64,000 nucleotides of DNA from assembly GCA_947570615.1 (NCBI GenBank), contig CANOVJ010000010.1:1-64000 (forward strand). Direction: 5' to 3'. Under the pieces are notes generated by a model. That model had not been told where the DNA came from. It ran no database searches and saw only the letters and a list, made by a program, of their open reading frames with translations. A program made the position numbers and the translations under genes. Below, piece by piece: positions 26,441 to 35,250 of the stretch (the stretch's first letter is position 1; each line of letters opens with the position of its first letter). This stretch comes from an uncultured Lachnospiraceae bacterium (lineage in GTDB: Bacteria > Bacillota > Clostridia > Lachnospirales > Lachnospiraceae).

Positions 26441-27697
26441 TGTACCGTCGCAGAGCCGATCCAGAGCCTTTGCAATCCGAAAAGCCCCCTTCCCGTCGAC
26501 AAGTCTGCGCATGGCCTCATGGGCAGACGCTCTCTCAGAGAAGGAATCTGATTCTGACATATCTGTCATAAAATTTATCAGCGACTGTATCGTTTCCAGC
26601 GGAGCCCTGCGCAGGTCTCCGGCCCAGGGAATCGCGCCCACAGCGTCAAATGCCCTGGCAGAGGGAATCTGGTTGTCTGCCATGGAAAAGCTGACAGCGG
26701 GAACGCCCAGGGCGCAGAGCTCATAGAGCGTGGTTCCCGCGGCCGAGACGGCCAGATCGCAGGCCTGCATCAGACCCGCCATATCGGACACGTTTTCGTG
26801 GAGACGTAAAAAGGGAATCTGTCCGGCCAGGAAGCGGAGCTCATCCCGGTCATCGTTCAGCTTTCCGATCACCATATGCACCGTGGGAAAAGGGGTCTGC
26901 CGGCTGCCGGGGCCGCCTCCAAAGTGGGGCCTCGGGCGGATATCAGCGTATTTTGCGGGTTCCTCTGTGGGATTGTCCTGCATATCCCGGAGAAAACGCC
27001 TTGCCAGGGAAAGGCAGAGATGGCCGCCGTCCCCGGCGCCGGTGGTGATAAGGATATTCTCTGCCTGTTTTCTCACAGGCATCGTCCGGTTTTGGAACTG
27101 CGTCCGCAGGGGAGCAAAGCAAGCCCCCAGAAGGAGCCTGTCGGCATTGCGGTAAGCCGACCGGTAAGAGGCAAGCTCATCCTGCGGTATCACATCATAA
27201 TTGACCAGCAGATCCACAGGATAGTCGAAAAGCTGCAGATCGTCCAGATATGCTACCCTGGCGAGAGGTCTTATGGCGGACAGATAGTCTTCGGTTACAT
27301 AGTAGGAGTCCAGGAGATATACGATCTCCCGAAGATAAACAATCTCCCGAAGATAAGTGACCTCCCCGGGGAGATCAGAAGAACGCGCTGCGCCGGAGAG
27401 AGGATTTGGGGCGCCGGCACGGGCATGTGCCCGAAGAAGCGCGGTTACCTCCTCAATCTCCCGCTGCGGCTGGTCATAAACGGCGGTTTTCAGCGCGGTC
27501 ACTTTCACAAATTCGCATTTGTTTTCCTTTATAAGTTCCTCAAGGAGGCGGAGACTCTCCCCCCCGCAGACCAGAAAACGCACCTCCATGCCAAGGCTGC
27601 GGCAGGCCTGGGCGATGGAAAGACACCGGACCAGATGGCCGGAGGCGATCTGGCGATTTCCGTCTGCGCGGATAAAGATCAGCGGATGAGTTCCCAT
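26414..27697 (-). CDS. pseG: PseG-like UDP-sugar hydrolase
   Basis: PseG removes UDP from the 2,4-diacetamido-trideoxy-altropyranose intermediate of pseudaminic acid synthesis. The 427-residue protein has the glycine/histidine signature IRADGNRQIASGHLVRCLSI at about 8-27 and the GT-B-like second half with SAAGTTLYELCALGVPAV near 325. It is longer than typical (about 280-360), partly because of a stretch at about 95-125 containing the tandem motif LREIVY, LREIVY, and a Pro/Gly-rich insert near 255-275. Start 27697 overlaps pseI by 19 bases. Confidence 0.83.
   Translation of the reverse strand: MGTHPLIFIRADGNRQIASGHLVRCLSIAQACRSLGMEVRFLVCGGESLRLLEELIKENKCEFVKVTALKTAVYDQPQREIEEVTALLRAHARAGAPNPLSGAARSSDLPGEVTYLREIVYLREIVYLLDSYYVTEDYLSAIRPLARVAYLDDLQLFDYPVDLLVNYDVIPQDELASYRSAYRNADRLLLGACFAPLRTQFQNRTMPVRKQAENILITTGAGDGGHLCLSLARRFLRDMQDNPTEEPAKYADIRPRPHFGGGPGSRQTPFPTVHMVIGKLNDDRDELRFLAGQIPFLRLHENVSDMAGLMQACDLAVSAAGTTLYELCALGVPAVSFSMADNQIPSARAFDAVGAIPWAGDLRRAPLETIQSLINFMTDMSESDSFSERASAHEAMRRLVDGKGAFRIAKALDRLCDGTSEPGPSSK
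27324..27356 (+). repeat. In-frame 18-base tandem repeat inside pseG
   Basis: ATCTCCCGAAGATAA occurs at 27324-27338 and 27342-27356, a period of 18 bases, encoding the doubled LREIVY segment on the minus strand. A third, decayed copy may follow toward 27370. Confidence 0.7.
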
Positions 27698-28731
27698 TGA
27701 AGCGGCGTTCCTTTCTTTAAGAAGGTTCTGGCCCTTTTTCCCAGAACATCCTCATAGTACATGGTGTGAAGTCCATCCGCCGGGCGGATGGAGCGGATAT
27801 TTTCCGGGGTCAGAACCTCCCCGGCGGCGATATCCTTCACCACAAACAGGGAGCGGGAATCGCCGCGCTCCAGCTTCTGCGTTTCGGTGAGGGCGTATTC
27901 GCTTTGGCCCAGGGCCTTTTCCATAATCCGGATGTCCCTTACCATCTGAGCGAACTCCTCCGGTTCCATGGAAAAGGAGCTGTCGGGGCCGCTGTCGCTG
28001 CGGCGCAGGGTCAGGTGCTTTTCCACCATCCGCACGCCCAGCGCGACGGACGAGGCGCTGACAATGGTTCCCATGGTATGATCGGAGATTCCCGTCAGGC
28101 AGTCCCAGGTTCGGGAAAGGGTGGGGATCATATTCAGGTTGATCTCCTCGTAGGGAGTGGGATAGGAGGAAACGCATTTGAGCAGGATCACCTCCTCGTT
28201 TCCCTCCTCCCGGCAGGTGTCGAGGGCCCGCCCGATGTCCTCGGGATACGCGATCCCGGTGGCAAATATCATGGGCTTATGGAGCCTGGCCGCTTTCCGG
28301 ATCAGGGGGATGTCGTTGATCTCGTAGGAGGCAATCTTAAAGGCGGGAACGTCCATCCCTGCAAGAAAATCCACAGAGGCCAGATCGAAGGGGGAGGAGA
28401 ACCACTCCATTCCCAGCCGGTTCGCCTCCTCCTTCAGACGGGGCTGCCACTCCCAGGGAGTAGAGGCCTGGGAATAGAGCTGGTAAAGGGTGAGACCGTC
28501 CCAGATCGTGCCCTCCTTAATCTGAAAACAGGGGTCGTCACAGTCGATGGTGATGCTGTCCGCGGTGTAGGTCTGCATTTTTACGGCGTCCGCCCCTGCC
28601 CCGGCGGCGGCGTGGATGATTTCCAGCGCCCGCCCATAGTCCTGGTTATGGTTGGCGGAGACCTCCGCCACCACAAAAACCGGGGAGCTGTGACTGAGCG
28701 TGCGGCTTCCGATCCTGATTTCCTTTTTCAT
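27679..28731 (-). CDS. pseI: Nonulosonic acid synthase (PseI/NeuB family)
   Basis: The enzyme condenses the 6-deoxy sugar with phosphoenolpyruvate to give the nine-carbon acid. The 350-residue protein has the NeuB barrel with FVVAEVSANHNQDYGRALEI at about 18-37, ADAVKMQTYTADSIT near 49, GISDHTMG near 215 and the C-terminal antifreeze-like SAF domain (VKDIAAGEVLTPENIR near 300). The start at 28731 fits family length and has SD AAAGGAA; the in-frame ATG at 28809, overlapping the upstream stop codon, would add 26 unconserved residues. Confidence 0.9.
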   Translation of the reverse strand: MKKEIRIGSRTLSHSSPVFVVAEVSANHNQDYGRALEIIHAAAGAGADAVKMQTYTADSITIDCDDPCFQIKEGTIWDGLTLYQLYSQASTPWEWQPRLKEEANRLGMEWFSSPFDLASVDFLAGMDVPAFKIASYEINDIPLIRKAARLHKPMIFATGIAYPEDIGRALDTCREEGNEEVILLKCVSSYPTPYEEINLNMIPTLSRTWDCLTGISDHTMGTIVSASSVALGVRMVEKHLTLRRSDSGPDSSFSMEPEEFAQMVRDIRIMEKALGQSEYALTETQKLERGDSRSLFVVKDIAAGEVLTPENIRSIRPADGLHTMYYEDVLGKRARTFLKKGTPLQWELIR

Positions 28732-28808
28732 GGTTCTGTATTCCTTTCCGTGATCTGTGTACTGCGGATACCGGGGAGCTGATGATTTCCGGCAGATATG
28801 GGGGCGCA

Positions 28809-30011
28809 TTACTCCGTGTAGCAGAGCTGCAAAAATTCTTTATTGGTCCAGGGGCTCCTTGCGGTGAAGAGAGAGCCGTCCTGATGCTCCACGTATACGG
28901 CCGGAAAATAATTGATAAACAGAGGATTTAAGCACATGGTGTATCCCCCGGCGGTATCGTAGATGATTTTATCCCCGGGTATAAGCGCCGCATCGTCCCT
29001 GATCTCAAAAAGCCGGTCGTACTCCATACAGGTCGCCCCGCACACCCACTGGCTGGCCTCTCTTTTCCTGACAGCCGCATCGGATATATATTCCATATGA
29101 TGAGGGTAAACGTGTCTGGTCACCAGGGGATTTAAGTTGGTGCGGCTCCCGTCCGTGACCACAAATTTCCGCCCCCGGATATCCTTTACATCCAGCACGG
29201 TGGTCTCAAAGGTGGTGGCTCTCGAGATCAGGGACACGCCGGGCTCCGCGATCAGGGCGGTCTTTCGGGGGCTGAAATGAGCGGATAACTCCCTGCAGAT
29301 TTCCCGGAAATAATCCCGGTAATCGGGCATATCATCCCGGCCTCCGAAATAGCCGCCGCCCATATCCACATAGGAGAGGGAAAGATCATATTCCCGGGCG
29401 ATCTGCACGGCCATCCTGGCCAGCGCGCCGAACACCTGCACGGTACGGGACTGGGTGGAGGAATGGAGATGAAGCCCGGTCACCGTTACGTTGGGAAGAG
29501 CTCTCAGCCGGCGGATGGCGGCTTCCAGCACACCATTTTCGTAACAGTAGCCGAACCGCCCGCCCTCCTCCGAGGCCAGAACCTCTCCGGGGCAGAGCTT
29601 CGCCAGATCGCAGTTGACGCGCAGACCCACCCCGAAACGCACGTCAGGATGAAGTGTACTGAGATACTCCATCCACTCCAGCTCGTAGCCGGAATCAAGG
29701 TTGATATAGCTGCCGGCCAGCAGAGCGGCCTGAAAAATGGTCTTATCCTTGATGGGGCCGTTGTAGATGATGCGGTTTGCCGGATAGCCCAGCCGTCTGG
29801 CCAGGTCGTACTCTGCCGCTGACACCACCTCGGCATAAAAACCCTGCTCCCTCAGATATTTGAGAAGCCAGGGCAGGGAATTGGTCTTGACGGAGTAGCC
29901 CATGAGCGCGTTTCCCCAGTTTTCGGCAAGGGAATCCCGCAGAAGGGAGATGTCATATAATAAATCCTTTTCCCGGATACGGAAAAAAGGGGTCTGTAAC
30001 GGTTCTTTCAT
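28809..30011 (-). CDS. PLP-dependent fold-III decarboxylase (LysA/NspC-like)
   Basis: The 400-residue protein is an alanine-racemase-fold decarboxylase: PLP lysine in GYSVKTNSLPWLL near 40, HLHSSTQ near 190, the phosphate-binding GGGYFGG near 230, EPG near 270 and the C-terminal catalytic CGATCMEYDRL near 335. Relatives decarboxylate diaminopimelate, carboxynorspermidine or ornithine/lysine. It lies between pseF and pseI, in the same direction and almost without gaps, where no decarboxylase is part of the textbook pathway, so a tailoring role (supply of an amine) is inferred. The exact substrate is not predictable from the motifs. Confidence 0.82.
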   Translation of the reverse strand: MKEPLQTPFFRIREKDLLYDISLLRDSLAENWGNALMGYSVKTNSLPWLLKYLREQGFYAEVVSAAEYDLARRLGYPANRIIYNGPIKDKTIFQAALLAGSYINLDSGYELEWMEYLSTLHPDVRFGVGLRVNCDLAKLCPGEVLASEEGGRFGYCYENGVLEAAIRRLRALPNVTVTGLHLHSSTQSRTVQVFGALARMAVQIAREYDLSLSYVDMGGGYFGGRDDMPDYRDYFREICRELSAHFSPRKTALIAEPGVSLISRATTFETTVLDVKDIRGRKFVVTDGSRTNLNPLVTRHVYPHHMEYISDAAVRKREASQWVCGATCMEYDRLFEIRDDAALIPGDKIIYDTAGGYTMCLNPLFINYFPAVYVEHQDGSLFTARSPWTNKEFLQLCYTE

Positions 30012-30074
30012 AAACAGAAATCCTGTCCCTTTCCATAGCCTGCATGCGTCGGGCGGCAGGCACAATATTGCAGA

Positions 30075-30782
30075 TCATACAGGTTTGATTTTATCCGGGT
30101 GCAGCAGCCTGTATTTCATCTCGGCCAGAGTCCAGTCCTGCACCGTATCGATATCCTGTACCTCCATCTCTGTCAGCACAAGGGGAAGAAGACGCTTCAC
30201 ATCGGTGGTTCCCTCCGCGAAAAAGGCGTCCGTGCGGCAGGCGTAAAACTGGCCGCAGTCGTGGAAAATCGGAGGGAGATCCTGACTGCGGGCGCTGGCG
30301 TACTCCGGGAACTGCCATCTGACATAGCCCTTTTCATCCTGGATCAGCCCCCGCTGGGGGGGATAGGAAAAGGGGACCACGGGCGTTACCCCGTCGGCCC
30401 TGGAGAGAAGCTCCATGGCGTTTTTCAGGCGCTGGGCGCTCAGAAAGGGGGCGGTGGGATAGATACAGCAGAAAGCGTCGAAGCTCCGGCCTCTCTCCTC
30501 ATAGGTTTTGAGTACCTCCATGATCACATCGTCGGTGGAGGCATAGTCCCCGGCCGTATGGGCCGAACGGAAAAAAGGGACCACGGCCCCGGCCTTTTCG
30601 GCCGTACGGGCAATCTCCTCATCCTCGGTGGACACCATGATCTCCTCAAAGACCCCGGCCTCCAGAGCGGCCTCTATGGAATAACAGATGATTGGCTTTC
30701 CGCAGAATTCCTTAATATTCTTTCGGGGGATCCGCTTGCTGCCTCCCCTGGCAGTGATGATGGCCAGATTTTTTTCCTTCAT
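30075..30782 (-). CDS. pseF: CMP-nonulosonic acid synthetase (PseF/NeuA family)
   Basis: The 235-residue cytidylyltransferase activates the nonulosonic acid with CTP. It begins with the CMP-sugar synthetase motif LAIITARGGSKRIPRKNIK, followed by GKPIICYSIEAAL and STEDEEIARTA; CIYPTAPFL near 100 is the next conserved block, and DIDTVQDW near 215 completes the pattern. ATG 30782 has SD AGAGGTG. It is the first gene of the minus-strand operon pseF, decarboxylase, pseI, pseG. Confidence 0.9.
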   Translation of the reverse strand: MKEKNLAIITARGGSKRIPRKNIKEFCGKPIICYSIEAALEAGVFEEIMVSTEDEEIARTAEKAGAVVPFFRSAHTAGDYASTDDVIMEVLKTYEERGRSFDAFCCIYPTAPFLSAQRLKNAMELLSRADGVTPVVPFSYPPQRGLIQDEKGYVRWQFPEYASARSQDLPPIFHDCGQFYACRTDAFFAEGTTDVKRLLPLVLTEMEVQDIDTVQDWTLAEMKYRLLHPDKIKPV

Positions 30783-30836
30783 GCATAACACCTCTTTTTT
30801 ACAGTAAGCTGGATCGCAGAGTCCGGCGCTTTTCAC

Positions 30837-30864
30837 ATTATACACCATTATTGATTGCATTCAA
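30837..30864 (-). promoter_or_regulatory. Promoter of the pseF operon
   Basis: On the minus strand TTGAAT (plus 30859-30864) and TATAAT (plus 30837-30842) are 16 bases apart, about 55 bases before the pseF start. Confidence 0.65.
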
Positions 30865-30884
30865 AGAAAAAACTGTGATAAGAT
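30855..30884 (+). promoter_or_regulatory. Possible divergent promoter of the sialyltransferase-like gene
   Basis: TTGCAT at 30855-30860 and TAAGAT at 30879-30884 with an 18-base spacer. It overlaps the -35 of the opposite pseF promoter, so the two could exclude each other. Confidence 0.35.
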
Positions 30885-30920
30885 AAACAGAAAGTCAGTT
30901 GCAGGAGGGAGTCTTCTACA

Positions 30921-32054
30921 ATGAGGAAAGCGAAACCGGACGGAAAGCGGGTCTATATCTGCCACACCTATTATCATGTATACATCGCCTGCCTGAAGGA
31001 GCTGAATCTGCCGGTGAGCGGGAAGGGGCCTGTGCGGGGACAGGCCAGTCTGATGCTCAGCACCCTCTCCAGCGATTTCGGATCGCTGGGCGAGCGGGCG
31101 GAGAAGTCGGGGCTGTTTAAGGAGATTATCTGCTATGAGGAGAAGGGGGAGGATTTTTTTCCGGAGCTGGCGCCCCTGCATAAGGACCGGAAAAATCTGG
31201 CGCTGAACATGCTCTGCCGGATCAGATTTACGAAGCGCATGGGCAGGCTGCAGGCGGCCTATGTCCCGGTGGATCTGCGGGAGTACGGGGATATCTATGT
31301 GTTCTGTGATTCGGACCCCATCGGCTATTACCTGAATACTTATAAGATCCCTTATCATGCCATGGAGGACGGGCTGGACTGTATCCGTTATTACGACGCC
31401 GCCCGCTACGATAACAGGGGACATTTCCGGCTGAAGGCCTGGATGGCGGCCCGGAATCTGATCTTTATCCAGAACGGATACTCCAAATACTGCCTGGATA
31501 TGGAGGTCAACGATCTCTCCGTGCTGGAGTATCCCTGTCCGAAGTACATCGAAAGGCCCAGAGCGGAGCTGACGGCAGGACTGGGAAGGGAAGAGAAAAG
31601 GACGCTTGTGTCGATTTTTCTGGAAAATGCGCAGGAGCTTAGAGAGGCTCTCTTTTCCGGGGAGGAGAACCGGCCCAGGGTGCTGGTGCTCACGGAGCCG
31701 CTCTGCGACCTTGAGACCAGGGAGAGGATTTTCAGGGATATCATCAGGCAGTATGGGGCGGTGGGCGCTCAGCAGGCGCAGATCCTGTTAAAACCCCACC
31801 CCAGAGATGTGCTGGACTATCGGAAGCTGTTTCCGGAGCACATTGTTCTGGACGGAAAGTTTCCCATGGAGATCCTGAATTATGTGGAAAATCTCTCGTT
31901 CGACAGAGTGGTTACGGTTTTCACGGTCCCCTCCGCCATTTCCTTTGCCAGGGAACGGGTTTTTCTGGGGGAGGATTTCATGGACCGGTACGAAGCGCCG
32001 CAGATCCACAGGCAGAACGAGCAGATACAGAAAAACGCGCGGAGCAGACAATGA
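30921..32054 (+). CDS. Sialyltransferase-like glycosyltransferase (EDG/HP motifs)
   Basis: The 377-residue protein has the two motifs shared by GT-B bacterial sialyltransferases and polysialyltransferases: the D/E-D/E-G motif, here MEDGLDCIRYY with EDG at 149-151, and the HP motif, here LLKPHPRDV with His 293 and Pro 294. After it come TVFTVPSAISFA, in the position of the nucleotide-binding serine segment. No signal peptide or membrane helix is seen, so it should act in the cytoplasm. Being divergent from the CMP-nonulosonate genes, it is the best candidate for the transferase that attaches the nonulosonic acid. GT52 or a related family is likely; ATG 30921 follows SD GGAGGGAG. Confidence 0.68.
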   Translation: MRKAKPDGKRVYICHTYYHVYIACLKELNLPVSGKGPVRGQASLMLSTLSSDFGSLGERAEKSGLFKEIICYEEKGEDFFPELAPLHKDRKNLALNMLCRIRFTKRMGRLQAAYVPVDLREYGDIYVFCDSDPIGYYLNTYKIPYHAMEDGLDCIRYYDAARYDNRGHFRLKAWMAARNLIFIQNGYSKYCLDMEVNDLSVLEYPCPKYIERPRAELTAGLGREEKRTLVSIFLENAQELREALFSGEENRPRVLVLTEPLCDLETRERIFRDIIRQYGAVGAQQAQILLKPHPRDVLDYRKLFPEHIVLDGKFPMEILNYVENLSFDRVVTVFTVPSAISFARERVFLGEDFMDRYEAPQIHRQNEQIQKNARSRQ

Positions 32055-32083
32055 AAAGGACGCGTCATCCTGACATGCCGAAT

Positions 32084-32112
32084 TTGCGTTGCGCGGGCAA
32101 GTGTGATAAAAT
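32084..32112 (+). promoter_or_regulatory. Extended -10 promoter of the ABC transporter gene
   Basis: TTGCGT at 32084-32089 and TAAAAT at 32107-32112 are 17 bases apart, with TGA directly before the -10 (TG at 32104-32105). The leader also contains a small GC hairpin at 32150-32165. Confidence 0.5.
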
Positions 32113-32228
32113 GGTGTGAATTCCCAATGTCACGCCTCCTCTGTGGTGTGTCCGCAGGAGCGGACGGACAGGGCGGGATAAAATTTACAGAGAAAGTCAA
32201 TGCTGACTGATGATATGGAAAAGGCACG

Positions 32229-33986
32229 ATGAAAAAAATTCTGAAAAAGCTGATGGTGCTGCTGGATAAGCGGCAGAAAAGGATAATGGCGCTTCTGGTT
32301 CTGCTGATGCTGGCCGGGGCGGTGCTGGAGACGCTTGGAGTCTCCATGGTGTTTCCGGTGATGAATGTGGTGATGGACGAGCACGCGGTGGAGAACCACC
32401 GGTATTTACAGATCGCCTGCGACATTCTGCATATCGATTACGGGGATACCAGGACCCTGGCGGCGGCCACCATGGCGGCCCTGGTGGGGGTGTTCGCCGC
32501 CAAAAATATTTTTCTCTTTTTCCAGCAGAAGGCCCAGCTTAAGTTTGTCTATACCAATCAGTTTGCCACCTCCAGAAGAATGATGATCAATTTTATGGAG
32601 AGGCCCTACGAATATTATCTGAATGCGGACACTTCGGTGATCCAGAGGAGCATCACCTCCGATGTAAACAACATGTACGGCCTGATTCTGGCTCTTTTGC
32701 AGCTTGCCAGCGAGGCGGTGGTTTTCATATGTCTGGTGGTGGTGAGCCTGGTGGCGGATATCTGGATGACAGTGACGGTAACCGCGCTGCTTCTGATCGT
32801 GCTGGCGGTGATCAAGGGCGTGTTAAAGCCCATCATGCGAAAGGCCGGGGAGGAGAACCAGGATTACTACAGCGGCCTGTACAAGTGGATCGATCAGTCC
32901 GTGATGGGGATCAAGGAGATCAAGATCGCCTGTAAGGAAAATTACTTTATCAACGAATACGCCAAATGCGGCTCCGGCTATGTGAACGCGGTGCAGAGAT
33001 ACAATCTGTACAACGCCACGCCCCGGCTTCTCATCGAGACGGTGGCCATCGCCGCGCTGATTTTTTATATGTTGATTCAGATTCTGAGAGGAACCGGCGT
33101 ATCGGCCATTCTGCCCCAGGTGACGGCCCTGGGGGTGGCGGCCATGCGTCTGATCCCCTGCGCCAACCGGATCAACAATCATCTGACTTCGATTTCTTAT
33201 TTTGAGCCCTTTTTCATGGGGGTCAGCGATAATCTTCAGGAGGAAATCCGGGACGAATCCATCAATTATGAGCAGTCCGCCTATCAGAACAGCGTGGAGG
33301 TGGACAAGCTTCAGATCCGGGAAAAAATCGAGCTTCGGGATATTGTCTACAGATATCCCAACTCCGATGTGCTGATCTTTGACCATGCCGATCTGGAGAT
33401 CCCCATCGGAAAATCCGTGGGCATCGTGGGAACCTCAGGCGCGGGCAAGACCACGGTGGTGGACATTCTGCTCGGGCTTTTAAAGCTGCAGGGCGGCGAG
33501 ATCCTGGCGGACGGGAAACCGGTCAGAGAGCATTATCAGTCCTTCCTCAAAAATGTGGGCTACATTCCCCAGACCATTTTCATGATCGATTCCACCATCC
33601 GGAAAAATGTGGCCTTTGGCTGCGCGGACGAGGAGATCGACGATGAGAAGGTCTGGCGCGCTCTTGAGGAGGCCCAGCTCGATGCGTTCGTAAGAGCGCT
33701 GCCGGAGGGCCTGGATACCGGGATCGGGGAGCGGGGAATCCGCATTTCCGGCGGACAGAGGCAGAGGATCGGTATTGCCAGAGCGTTGTTTGAGGATCCG
33801 GAGGTGCTGGTGCTGGACGAGGCCACCTCGGCCCTTGACAACGAGACGGAGGCTGCCATCATGGACTCCATCAACAGGCTTCACGGGCGAAAGACGCTGA
33901 TCATTATCGCGCACCGCCTGCAGACCATCGAGAAGTGCGATATGGTATACCGGGTGGAAAAGGGAAAGGCCCGCCGGGAGAGGTAG
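32229..33986 (+). CDS. ABC transporter/flippase, fused membrane and ATPase domains (PglK/MsbA type)
   Basis: The 585-residue half-transporter has about six membrane helices (about 15-310) and a C-terminal nucleotide-binding domain with Walker A GTSGAGKTT near 400, signature ISGGQRQRIGIARAL near 505 and Walker B VLVLDEATSALD. It works as a homodimer. In glycan loci such proteins flip lipid-linked oligosaccharides (PglK, WlaB). Its position between the sugar activation genes and the membrane glycosyltransferases, and the absence of a Wzx flippase in the window, support that role. Confidence 0.86.
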   Translation: MKKILKKLMVLLDKRQKRIMALLVLLMLAGAVLETLGVSMVFPVMNVVMDEHAVENHRYLQIACDILHIDYGDTRTLAAATMAALVGVFAAKNIFLFFQQKAQLKFVYTNQFATSRRMMINFMERPYEYYLNADTSVIQRSITSDVNNMYGLILALLQLASEAVVFICLVVVSLVADIWMTVTVTALLLIVLAVIKGVLKPIMRKAGEENQDYYSGLYKWIDQSVMGIKEIKIACKENYFINEYAKCGSGYVNAVQRYNLYNATPRLLIETVAIAALIFYMLIQILRGTGVSAILPQVTALGVAAMRLIPCANRINNHLTSISYFEPFFMGVSDNLQEEIRDESINYEQSAYQNSVEVDKLQIREKIELRDIVYRYPNSDVLIFDHADLEIPIGKSVGIVGTSGAGKTTVVDILLGLLKLQGGEILADGKPVREHYQSFLKNVGYIPQTIFMIDSTIRKNVAFGCADEEIDDEKVWRALEEAQLDAFVRALPEGLDTGIGERGIRISGGQRQRIGIARALFEDPEVLVLDEATSALDNETEAAIMDSINRLHGRKTLIIIAHRLQTIEKCDMVYRVEKGKARRER

Positions 33987-34031
33987 GAGGAGGGCAGGCC
34001 GGAGATTGCCGGAAAGGAGGTGCCGGGCAGA

Positions 34032-35216
34032 GTGGAAGAAAAAAGACGGATGGCAAATTATGAGCTTTTGCGGGTTCTGGCAATGGTCATGGTGGTGGTC
34101 ATGCATTTTCTGGATCACTCGGACTCTCTTCCAGCCCTGGACCGGCCCATGAGCGGCGTGCGGCTGGCGGGATCACTGCTTGAGTCCTTTTCTCTGGTGG
34201 CAGTGAATACCTATGTGCTGCTGAGCGGCTATTTCGGGGTGAGGAGCCCGTTTAAGCCCTCCAGGGCGGTATCCCTGCTGTGTCAGATCTGGTTTTATGC
34301 GTTGCTGATTCCCCTGGCGCTCTGGCCTCTGGGGGTTCCCACAGTGGCGGGCAGGCTGGGGGTTTACGGGCTGATTCAGTATGTTTTTCCCATAGAGACG
34401 GAGCATTACTGGTTTGCCACCTCCTATCTTATGCTGTATCTGCTGACGCCCCTTCTGTCCCGGGCGGCGGGGAGCCTGTCAGGAAAACAGTTTCGAATCA
34501 TACTGGGAGGGCTTCTGATCCTGTTCTGCGGGATCAAGAGTATCAGCCCGGTGCCCTTTGCCTTTGACCGGTACGGCTATGATCTTCCCTGGTTTATCTG
34601 CGTGTGGCTGGTGGGGGCTTATCTCTCCCTCCATGGGGGGGATCTGCAAAAAAAGAAGGGGTGGCTGCTCTATGGCGGGAGCTGCCTTCTGAGCTTTGGC
34701 ATCAGTCTGGCCATGTGGGCGCTGGCCCGGCGGTGGGAGGGCTTTTCCTACTGTTTCACAGTGCCCTTTCACTATAATTTTATTCTGTGTCTGACCGGGG
34801 CGGTGGGGCTGTTTTGCGGCTTTGCCAGGGTTCGCGTCCGTGAGGGACGCCCGGCCAGGGCGGCGCGCAGGCTGGGGGAGCTCAGCTTCGGCGTCTATCT
34901 GCTGCATGAGCACATTGATCTGCGGGAAAGCTGGTATGGATGGCTTGCGTCCCTGATTTCTCCCGGCGCAGGGAATTCCGCCGTCGAGGCATCAGAGATG
35001 CAGGCCCTTGTGCCTTTTCTTCGGGAGCTGATCTTTTGCATAGCGATTCTTTTTGGGGCAGGTATTCTCATAGACTGGATCAGGAGCCTGATCTTTGGGA
35101 GGGCGGCCCGGGCGCTGGCGGGGAAAGAAGCGGGAGCAAAGCCGCGGGCCGGGCTTTTGCGAGAGCTGCAAAAGCTGGACGAATGCTTTAAGGAGCCGCG
35201 GTCGGGGAAAAACTGA
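34032..35216 (+). CDS. Membrane acyltransferase (acyltransferase-3 family)
   Basis: The protein of about 394 residues starts near NYELLRVLAMVMVVVMHFLD, the typical first helix of acyltransferase-3 with its conserved Arg and His, and has about ten helices; YWFATSYLMLYLLTPL near 120 and FGVYLLHEH near 285 are also characteristic. It should O-acetylate a surface sugar. GTG 34032 is chosen because AAGGAGG at 34013-34019 is 12 bases before it; GTG 34020 lies inside that SD and ATG 34050 is also possible. Confidence 0.83.
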   Translation: MEEKRRMANYELLRVLAMVMVVVMHFLDHSDSLPALDRPMSGVRLAGSLLESFSLVAVNTYVLLSGYFGVRSPFKPSRAVSLLCQIWFYALLIPLALWPLGVPTVAGRLGVYGLIQYVFPIETEHYWFATSYLMLYLLTPLLSRAAGSLSGKQFRIILGGLLILFCGIKSISPVPFAFDRYGYDLPWFICVWLVGAYLSLHGGDLQKKKGWLLYGGSCLLSFGISLAMWALARRWEGFSYCFTVPFHYNFILCLTGAVGLFCGFARVRVREGRPARAARRLGELSFGVYLLHEHIDLRESWYGWLASLISPGAGNSAVEASEMQALVPFLRELIFCIAILFGAGILIDWIRSLIFGRAARALAGKEAGAKPRAGLLRELQKLDECFKEPRSGKN

Positions 35217-35250
35217 GGGAGCTGACGGGAAGGAAAGGGGATGTGGGAAA

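Noticed and set aside
28732-28809. Longer start for pseI at 28809
   Set aside because: Adds 26 residues absent from the family; the SD at the shorter start is good, although the TAATG overlap keeps it possible.
32150-32165. GC hairpin GTCCGC/GCGGAC before the ABC transporter gene
   Set aside because: Six-base stem without T-run; not a terminator, and no riboswitch features seen.
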